Assembly: GCA_028023455.1 (NCBI GenBank)
Contig: JAQFVV010006735.1
Span: 124,001 to 188,000 of the forward strand
Reading direction: 5' to 3'
DNA from: Epiperipatus broadwayi
Taxonomy: Eukaryota > Onychophora > Udeonychophora > Euonychophora > Peripatidae
DNA length: 64,000 bases
This document shows, piece after piece, positions 38,185-47,287 of this stretch. The position numbers were made by a program, and so were the translations under genes. Under the pieces are notes generated by a model. The model saw only the letters and a list, made by a program, of their open reading frames with translations. It searched no databases and was not told the origin of the DNA. Numbering within the stretch: position 1 is the first letter of the stretch; every line of letters begins with the position of its first letter.

Positions 38185-39440
38185 TTAAATGAATGTAAAT
38201 GGACCTTCATAAGTATTACATAACTTATGGAATGTATGACCTTTTTGAATTTCTGACATACTCATTTGAGAAGTTAATAATTCATTCTCTTTATTAACTC
38301 TACGAGTATTTAAATTTAATTCTTCTAAACCAATATTAATAAAATAATTTTCAGTTTCATTCATTATATAATACTGAAAGTTTAATCTATTATTAAAGAT
38401 AATTATTTGTTGTGGATCTTTTTTAATAAATTTTAAATGATTCCGACTAAGACTCTGTTCTTTATTATTATCATAGATATTTATATTAGTTTTAAGAGAA
38501 TCATCCCTTATCTTAAACAATACCTGATGTGAAAAAATAGATTTTGGGTTAGGGTCATTTATCTTATCAAGATCTTTAACAACAATTTTCAAATCATTCA
38601 CTACTTCATTTTCTATTTTTTTACCATCTTGAGTCATATACTTTATCTCTGTTTGTTGCATCTCCATGACTTGTGTGTTTTGGAAACTCTTTACTTCATT
38701 CATTTCCACAATTCCTTTTGAATTTAATAGATTTAAACTAACCATTCCAAAAATGTTGTGCTGATTCTTTATATCTTTACTCTGTGATGTAATATCAAAG
38801 TGGTTTTGATCATTTTCTTCTGTAGTAGTCAATTGAACTAATAATGATTCACTCTGGATATCATCATTGCATTCAAAAGAAGTTTGAAGTTTCTTGTTGA
38901 TTGTTGACCTTAATCTGCATTGTGTCATTCATGATTGTTTTAATAGAATTTATTTGTGAAGTTGATATTGTCTCCTTTAAAATAAGATTAATAGGACATT
39001 TTTCTATTCCATCATTGGGAATCTGAGATATCCAACCAGTAGAAAATTCAGTATCAAGTAATATTTCAGCATTAAAAGAATGTTCATTACCTTTATTGGA
39101 TTCAAAAATAAAACCATGCAAATCTTTTTGTAAGATAATAGCTTGTTTTTGATTTTGTGAATTACAAATAACATCCTATCATCTGTTTCATACATAAAAG
39201 ACCAATTTCCAAAGCTAAACATGTTGAATCAGATGAAAATAAAATAGGTTGACTAAGAGTACCAGGTTTAACTTGATTACATGAATTCTGTAATTCTTTT
39301 AAATATAGTTCCTTATCATCATTTTCACAAAAATCACCATTAGTAAATATAGTAACAGATTTTTCATCCAAAATAATTTCAATCCATCCATTACTATCTT
39401 TATATAACGTTAAAACTACATATTTACTCCAAATATACAA
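38185..39440 (-). pseudogene. Middle polyprotein remnant with protease-like motif, internal region 1
   Basis: Three or four overlapping frames make one decayed coding stretch. The first part has IWSKYVVLTLYKDSNGWIE (39162-39440). The second has AEILLDTEFSTGWISQ (38873-39121), which resembles a retropepsin LLDTGxSxxxIS active site with the key Gly replaced by Glu. The third (38185-38928) is 247 codons of charged, low-complexity sequence ending EIQKGHTFHKLCNTYEGPF. RT or RNase H is not visible. The protease reading is tentative. Confidence 0.4.
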
Positions 39441-39499
39441 ACAATTTTGAGTACAAACAATATACCAATCATGCCAATGATAAGGTTTACTAGATAAAA

Positions 39500-39962
39500 A
39501 TTCTTTTCCTTCTCCTATTGTAATTTTTTATCTTCCCTTTTATTATCATACAGATCACTTTTGATTTCATTTCTAAAATTAGACATGTCACTTCTTAATC
39601 TAGTACTATTATCATCTAATTTTTTATCAAAATTATCAATTAATTTTTAAAACTACTATCTATTTTACTCATAAACATTTGCATCATAGCTGGGTTATTA
39701 TCTATAGTCTGTGTTGTATCAACATTAAATGATTGATTAATCCCAATTGTAGATGAGTGATTTATATCTTCATCAACTAAATTTTGCGTTTGAGATAACA
39801 CTTGATCTAAACTCTGTGTTGAGGGTATTCAACTATGGTTGTAGAACCCCCAGATGCTTGTACTAATAATGATTGTTCTATAATATTACTATCATCACTT
39901 AGTTCACTTTGCAAATCATCTTGCATTTGACTAGAGCATTCAATATCTTTGTTTGAAAACAT
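39500..39962 (-). pseudogene. gag-like remnant, internal region 1
   Basis: The start is probably the ATG at 39962-39960, opening MFSNKDIECSSQMQDDLQSE. A frame break follows at a stop near 39807, then a coiled-coil-like segment rich in Ser/Asp/Lys (SSFKKLIDNFDKKLDD in the sister copy). This copy lacks one T at about 39645 relative to the sister copy at 46337, which breaks the frame. Gag identity is inferred from first position after the leader and the coiled-coil character, not from a nucleocapsid motif. No CCHC knuckle is seen. Confidence 0.45.
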
Positions 39963-40426
39963 TTTCCCACTTCAAAGCAGAACAAATTTTAACTCAATTC
40001 AAATATTACACAAGTTTATATGTTTTTATAACCAAAATATTATATCGTAAAGTTCTTTACCACCCCATGCTATTTATATATACTTATGATGTTCTAATAT
40101 GTGTATATTTTTAAACATCTATGTCTATATAAAAACTTTATCCCACTTAACTCTTGTTTAAAACATAATTTAATAAGTAGTTATTTAAATATTGATCTCT
40201 CAAAATCATATTATATATATTATAATTTTTTTAATAATAATCTTGTAATTATAAACACCACATGAATCTTCTTAACAACATACTTGTTACTAAGAATAAT
40301 CAATTAATCCATCCATGACTTTTTCACTATATGTAATAATATAGAATCATTGATTCAATGTCACAGTTAATATACTAAATATGTAATAGTATATAATTTA
40401 TACCTGTGATGAACTTAAATGTTCAA

Positions 40427-40750
40427 AGCCTAAAACATTGAGTGCAAATATAATGGGACACTGGTTTATACCTGTGGTGAACTTAAATGTTCAAGGCCCA
40501 AAATGTTGTGTGCCAAATATATATAAGCAGTCTACAGGGTATGAGATTTAATAATTCGAAGCCCCAAACATTTGGATCACCAAATATAATGGGACGCCCT
40601 ATTTGATAGCCCTAGTTGAGGCATCAAATATAACGGAACGGCATTTAATCATCCCAGTTGATATACCAAATATAACAGAATCAATTATATTTAATACTTG
40701 GAAATCATTAACTTAATGCTTCATAGTTAGGTTCACCAAATATAACAAAA
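40427..40750 (-). other. Six primer-binding-site-like modules across the LTR/leader junction
   Basis: On the minus strand six modules each start with TATATTTGG or a one-base variant, followed by a degenerate CAAC/CAAATG and GGG/GGC block. Plus coordinates are about 40427-40460, 40496-40528, 40561-40593, 40609-40640, 40653-40680 and 40714-40750, spaced 44-69 bp. The three leader modules resemble the known lysine tRNA primer site TGGCGCCCAACGTGGGGC followed by (T)TCGAAC. In unit C one module keeps TGGCGC and CAACATTTTGGGCC. Only one module can be the original primer site. The rest look like amplified copies. Confidence 0.55.
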
Positions 40751-43560
40751 TGTATTATATTTAAAATCTAAGTTGGTCTTGTTAAATATAAGGAGATGAT
40801 TAAATTCCCTAGAAAGAGGATATACATTACACTACAATCAGACTTTGGGTCTTCAGGTAGAATGCTAGAAATGAATCGATGAAATACTAAGTCCATGATT
40901 ATATCTATCTTTATTATGCTAGCTCAATAATTTTAAAATAAGTTTTAATATAATTTAGACTAGTTCATCCATCTCTCATCCCTCTTTCAGTCACCATTAT
41001 GCCACGAGATTCAAACTCATGGAGAATTTGCAATTAGCTCTTTTCAGGGATAATTTCAAAACAAGTTATTATTTAATATGCCTTTATATAAGCATTAATT
41101 ATAATTGATATTCATATGATATTTATAATACCAGCATATATACAATATATTTCAATAATGATTAGACAAAGAGATCAAGTTAATAAATCAATATTTAATA
41201 AACAATAAAAAATATAATATAATAGTTAAATAAAATATTAATAAATAAATACGGATGAATTTTACCATTTTAAAAATATTAATAAATAATATTTTATTTA
41301 ATACCCTATGATAAAATTCAATACTATAATAAACTTTCAAAAATTAAAGAAAATAGTTTAAATTAACAGATATATAAAAACAATATCTGGATTCAAAAAT
41401 TAATAATTTATGTAACTTATTAATTTATTTACCATTCTTATTTATATGTTTCATAATTACTAATATATAAGTACTATTTACAATTGTATAACTTATATAT
41501 ATTATATGTATTTTTGATAAATAAAATACATTAAACGTTTACAATACTATGTAGTAAATACAATATAATCCTGTTTAAAATATCTATTAAATAATAACTA
41601 TTCTTTATATCCTTCATCTAATTTGATGAATTATGCCAAGCTTTCAATTAATTATATTTAATACTAAATATAATTTTTCTATTAAGATATAATGATGCGA
41701 TGCCAAATTTGAAATAAAGATAATAATAATAATAATAAACATATTAAAATAATATAAGCATTATTATAATATATATAAATAAATAATAAAGAAAACTTAT
41801 TTTCCAGAGTTGAGAGCAGATATTGAAGTCTATAGTTCATAATCCTAATGAAGAACTTTTACGAAGTATATTAATCCATTGGTATAATGATGATTTTATT
41901 TATCTTTAATTGATAAACTATTAATAATATCCAATGATTTGATTGATATAATATGTAGTAAATATTCTTCAAATAATGATGTTCTTAATCTCCATTTTTC
42001 TATTATCATTAGACGTTCTTTTCAATTAATGCTTAAAATGCATGACTCGTCTAAAAACGAGAAGATTTGACGTCACTCTAAATCAGCTACTTTTTATCGC
42101 ACGTATACATATGATATGTCATTCGAAAGAAAATCAAAAGTTCTGTAAGATGGTGCCCTCTTCAGAGTTATTTTACAAGTAAAAAATCAATAAAAATGAC
42201 CATATATGTCAAACAAAACCAAAGCACCACCTCCTCACCAACTTTTCTTGAATCTTATTGGCTGTCCCACTTCTGTCAGAAAGGGAAATGGCTGCCAAAA
42301 AGTAAAAAGTTACGTTCGTTTTGATTTTTATTACGAAAATGATAAACGAATGTTTACAACATTTTAAACAATATTTGAATTGAATTACAAATTAATATTG
42401 ATAAAATAATACTAAAAATCAAATTATTTTAGAAAAATAGTTAAGATATTACCAAGAATTATTAATTTATTGCTACATATTGATCGTAACGTTAAAGTGA
42501 AAAAAAAAGATTGCGTTAGCAATCTTTTTTGGTTGGTTGAATAGCGGTTACTTTTATTTCACCGCAATTGAATATTTTTTAAATTATAAATCAAATTTTA
42601 TTTTTGAAAAGACTTTCATTTGCTTTCGTAATCTGAGAATTCAGTAATATACTTTTTACAAACGAAACTAACATATTTATATTATTAAAAGTGATCTATT
42701 TTAACAATAGATTTTGTTAAAGTTGCGAGTTGGCCAATTACAAGTTTTGATTTTTAACTCATTTGGCCAATTAAATAATAATCGTTGAAAGGGTTAATAT
42801 TTCAAATATTTCAAAATAGCATGCAAGGTTGGTTTCGAAACCTTTACGATACAAAGCTGTTCTACTCAAAGCACACTGTTTTATCCTATATATATATATA
42901 TATAATTATCTTAAATTTATATATATCTGAAGAATAACGGAAGTGTTAAAACAACGTCGTTTTCAAAAAACTTAAACAGATGTTCTTTTCTTTTATATTG
43001 CTATTCCTTTAAGATTTAATAGAAAATTAAAATATTTTCCTTGCAGACTTTTAATCCACAGATTATCTTAATTTGGAAAAGTTAATATTTAAATTCCAAT
43101 TGTTGAACAGTAGTATTGATAAAAGAAAAAGTTATTTAAAGAGAAATGATTTTCTTTTCTTTTCCTTAATAACAAGAGAACGAATAAATCTGCTCGTGTG
43201 TTATTATAAGTTCATACTTTATTCAAATATTAATTGTTCAATAGACATTAAGATTTAATAATAAAATATATATAAAATTATTTATTACTCAACCTCAAAT
43301 CTGGCATTTTACTCAAAAACTTGACATTAATATATATACTGTGTAAAGTTCACGTATATATAAAATCATTCATTTCAACTCCAAATCTGGCATTTTACTC
43401 AAAAGCTTAAGGTATGTATTATTTAAAACTCACATGTATATATAAATAGTATATATATCTATACATAATAAAATAGTCAAATAAAAATTTATATTTATAA
43501 ATAATTTCATAAGAGATAAAAAACACGTTAGTCCAATAATAATAACTGGAATAAGTTACT
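40590..43560 (-). repeat. LTR copy B (with the 768-bp insertion)
   Basis: About 2971 bp. It serves as the 3' LTR of one element and the 5' LTR of the next in this tandem arrangement. It starts TGGGAC on the plus strand, so it ends GTCCCA in element sense. The other end is beside the polypurine tract and does not show a canonical TG. Confidence 0.88.
42031..42798 (+). mobile_element. 768-bp insertion in LTR copy B
   Basis: Copy A shows the empty site CAATTAAT|ATTTC. Copy B reads CAATTAAT, then the insertion, then TTAAT|ATTTC, so a TTAA or TTAAT target duplication flanks about 763 bp. The right end AAAGGG next to TTAA recalls piggyBac-type termini, but the left end does not match as an inverted repeat. 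It contains a perfect CRE palindrome TGACGTCA (about 42069), GTAAGATGGTGCCCTCTTCA (about 42146), ATTGGCT and GGCCAATTA CCAAT boxes and a short hairpin. No reading frame is present. It is homologous to 30811-31562. Confidence 0.85.
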
Positions 43561-44098
43561 ATTATATTTCCCCTTCCCTTCAAAAATTTAAAATTTTAAT
43601 TTAAGTTAAAACTTTAAACACTTACTACTATTTTAGTATGTTCTTATAATTTAATTGCATTTATATTTGGATTTTATGAAGGGTTGAATATTTTTTTTAA
43701 CTGTTATATCTTTCCTTATACTTGGGCTATATTATTCTTTTGATAATGATAAAAAAAAAATTAAGGACTTTGATCATTAATTTTTTTTTTTTATAAAAAA
43801 AAAAAAAAAATGTGTTTCCTTCTTGGACAACACAAATATATTTACTAGCCTTATTCCTGCTTCTTTAAGACTTATGGATTTGAAAAGGACTAAATCAATA
43901 CTAGAGTATCCATTTATTAATATGAATTGACTCTATTGTTTTTACTTATTTCAAGGCATTAAAGAATACCCTCACCAAAGCTAATGTTCTTAATATATTT
44001 CTCTTTATATTGATCACTATTATTATTTTTTTATACAACCATATGGCTTACACTGCCCAATACTTATCTTGATGTTCACCTTATTTCTTTATATAACA

Positions 44099-44300
44099 TT
44101 ACAAATAGCCAAAATAAGGTTTTAAAATTCGTGAATTATATGTACCACGAATCTCTCCTTGGTTAATCCAAAATGCATTTGGACCTGCCTTTTTAACAAT
44201 AGTACAAGGTCCTTCATATTAATGTAGAATTTGTGATATTTATTCTCTAATGGTTTACTAGGATGGAAAGTCTTTATCAAAACTTTATCTCCAACTTTAA

Positions 44301-44334
<34 letters not shown>

Positions 44335-44400
44335 CTGATTTCTATTATTTGCCATTTTAACAAGTTGTTTATGAGCTTGTAAAATGTCATTTTTCTCCAT
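44099..44400 (-). pseudogene. Integrase C-terminal remnant, internal region 2
   Basis: From ATG at 44400 the frame reads KNDILQAHKQLVKMANNRNQ. A TA repeat read in frame as Tyr-Ile pairs follows, then KFKVGDKVLIKTFHPSKPLE. A frame slip near 44222 moves the rest, EGPCTIVKKAGPNAFWI, to another frame. It stops at 44101-44099. The in-frame dinucleotide repeat inside an integrase C-terminal domain is unusual and would be harmful in an active element. Homology is strong and function is lost. Confidence 0.78.
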
Positions 44401-45012
44401 CTATTTTGGGTTATTAAATTATAGGTTTATATTTTTTAAAAATAATATAAGTATAATTTGATGAAAATGTAGTCATATGGATGAAAATATTTCTCCAAGA
44501 CTAGTAAGTATTCTTTTTATACATACTAATATACATATACATCTATAATTGTATATTTATACATTATAGATTTATAAATTATGTTGGCATTTTATTACTT
44601 TATCATGTTAACCATTTGGTCTACTTTCTATTTTAGATCAAGTAACCAAAGATTAAATTTCATTAAACAGATGTATACATGTTTAATTTAATTTTTCTAT
44701 ATCTAGTTCCTTCATCAATGCTTTATGTCATCAAAATTTCTATATATACATTTTTTTTAACAAACTATAATGGGTTCAATCATTACTCATTATTTATTTT
44801 CATTTTCAAATGGTCACAATCCTTGAAAGTCCTTCCATAATATGTGCTTATCTTCATTAAGCACAATAATTCATGTGTTAAATGAATGTAAATGGACCTT
44901 CATAAGTATTACATAACTTATGGAATGTATGACCTTTTTGAATTTCTGACATACTCATTTGAGAAGTTAATAAGATCGGATTCTCTTTATTAACTCTCCA
45001 AGGATTTAAATT

Positions 45013-46136
45013 TCATTCTTCTCGACCAATCTTAGTAAAATAATTTTCAGTTTCATTCATTATATAATACTGAAAATTTAATCTATTATTAAAGATAATT
45101 ATTTGTTGTGGATCTTTTTTAATAAATTTTAAATGATTCCGACTAAGACTCTGTTCTTTATTATTATCATAGATATTTATATTAGTTTTAAGAGAATCAT
45201 CCTTTATCTCAAATAATACCTGATGTGAAAGAATAGATTCTGGGTTAGGTTCATTTATCTTATCAAGATCTTTAACAACAATTTCCAAATCATTCACTAC
45301 TTCATTTTCTATTTTTTTACCATCTTGAGTCATATACTTTATCTCTGTTTGTTGCATCTCCATGACTTGTGTGTTTTGGAAACTCTTTACTTCATTCATT
45401 TTCACAATTCCTTTTGAATTTAATGGATTTAAACTAACCATTCCAAAAATGTTGTGCTGATTCTTTATATATTTACTCTGTGATGTAATATCAAAGTGGT
45501 TTTGATCATTTTCTTCTGTAGTAGTCAATTGAACTAATAATGATTCACTCTGGATATCATCATTGCATTCAAAAGAAGTTTGAAGTTTCTTGTTGATTGT
45601 TGACCTTAATCTGCATTGTGTCATTCATGATTGTTTTAATAGAATTTATTTGTGAAGTTGATATTGTCTCCTTTAAAATAAGATTAATAGGACATTTTTC
45701 TATTCCATCATTGGGAATCTGAGATATCCAACCAGTAGAAAATTCAGTATCAAGTAATATTTCAGCATTAAAAGAATGTTCATTACCTTTATTGGATTCA
45801 AAAATAAAACCATGCAAATCTTTTTGTAAGATAATAGCTTGTTTTTGATTTTGTGAATTACAAATAACATCCTATCATCTGTTTCATACATAAAAGACCA
45901 ATTTCCAAAGCTAAACATGTTGAATCAGATGAAAATAAAATAGGTTGACTAAGAGTACCAGGTTTAACTTGATTACATGAATTCTGTAATTCTTTTAAAT
46001 ATAGTTCCTTATCATCATTTTCACAAAAATCACCATTAGTAAATATAGTAACAGATTTTTCATCCAAAATAATTTCAATCCATCCATTACTATCTTTATA
46101 TAACGTTAAAACTACATATTTACTCCAAATATACAA
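45013..46136 (-). pseudogene. Middle polyprotein remnant with protease-like motif, internal region 2
   Basis: Has the same frames as region 1: IWSKYVVLTLYKDSNG (45858-46136), AEILLDTEFSTGWISQ (45569-45817) and the charged low-complexity frame (45013-45624), shortened at its end. The Glu in the DTG-like position is shared by both copies, so it predates the duplication. A cluster of differences at about 44970-45035 separates it from region 1, against near-identity elsewhere. Confidence 0.4.
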
Positions 46137-46210
46137 ACAATTTTGAGTACAAACAATATACCAATCATGCCAATGATAAGGTTTACTAGATAAAAATTCT
46201 TTTCCTTCTC

Positions 46211-46659
46211 CTATTGTAATTTTTTATCTTCCCTTTTATTATCATACAGATCACTTTTGATTTCATTTCTAAAATTAGACATGTCACTTCTTAATCTAGT
46301 ACTATTATCATCTAATTTTTTATCAAAATTATCAATTAATTTTTTAAAACTACTATCTATTTTACTCATAAACATTTGCATCATAGCTGGGTTATTATCT
46401 ATAGTCTGTGTTGTATCAACATTAAATGATTGATTAATCCCAATTGTAGATGAGTGATTTATATCTTCATCAACTAAATTTTGCGTTTGAGATAACACTT
46501 GATCTAAACTCTGTGTTGAGGGTATTCAACTATGGTTGTAGAACCCCCAGATGCTTGTACTAATAATGATTGTTCTATAATATTACTATCATCACTTAGT
46601 TCACTTTGCAAATCATCTTGCATTTGACTAGAGCATTCAATATCTTTGTTTGAAAACAT
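46211..46659 (-). pseudogene. gag-like remnant, internal region 2
   Basis: Opens at ATG 46659-46657 with MFSNKDIEC. A stop at 46506-46504 is followed by a shifted 95-codon frame (46211-46498) with NLVDEDINHSS, MQMFMSKIDSSFKKLI and RLRSDMSNFRNEIKSDL, a heptad-like coiled-coil stretch. It is more intact than the sister copy. No zinc knuckle is present. Gag assignment comes from position and style. Confidence 0.5.
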
Positions 46660-47287
46660 TTTCCCACTTCAAAGCAGAACAAATTTTAACTCAATTCAAA
46701 TATTACACAAGTTTATATGTTTTTATAACCAAAATATTATATCGTAAAGTTCTTTACCACCCCATGCTATTTATATATACTTATGATGTTCTAATATGTG
46801 TATATTTTTAAACATCTATGTCTATATAAAAACTTTATCCCACTTAACTCTTGTTTAAAACATAATTTAATAAGTAGTTATTTAAATATTGATCTCTCAA
46901 AATCATATTATATATATTATAATTTTTTTAATAATAATCTTGTAATTATAAACACCACATGAATCTTCTTAACAACATACTTGTTACTAAGAATAATCAA
47001 TTAATCCATCCATGACTTTTTCACTATATGTAATAATATAGAATCATTGATTCAATGTCACAGTTAATATACTAAATATGTAATAGTATATAATTTATAC
47101 CTGTGATGAACTTAAATGTTCAAAGCCTAAAACATTGAGTGCCAAATATAATGGGACACTGGTTTATACCTGTGGTGAACTTAAATGTTCAAGGCCCAAA
47201 ATGTTGTGCGCCAAATATATATAAGCAGTCTACAGGATATGAGATTTAATAATTCGAAGCCCCAAACATTTGGATCACCAAATATAA

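Larger units (their letters stand above)
36807..40589 (-). mobile_element. Internal region 1 of the LTR array
   Basis: Contains, in element order, a primer-binding/leader module row (40427-40589), gag-like remnant, protease-like remnant, integrase C-terminal remnant and polypurine tract (about 36811-36830, plus strand TTTCCCCTTCCCTTC). About 3.78 kb is too short for a complete gag-pol and has no recognisable RT or RNase H. Confidence 0.8.
43561..47287 (-). mobile_element. Internal region 2 of the LTR array
   Basis: About 3.73 kb, nearly identical to internal region 1. The plus-strand polypyrimidine stretch TTTCCCCTTCCCTTC (about 43567-43581) is the complement of a polypurine tract directly next to the LTR, as expected for plus-strand priming of an element on the minus strand. 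Leader modules lie at 47126-47287. Confidence 0.82.

Noticed and set aside
42031-42798. piggyBac element
   Set aside because: A TTAA target site and an AAAGGG right end are suggestive, but the left end has no matching inverted repeat and no transposase is encoded. Kept only as a possibility.
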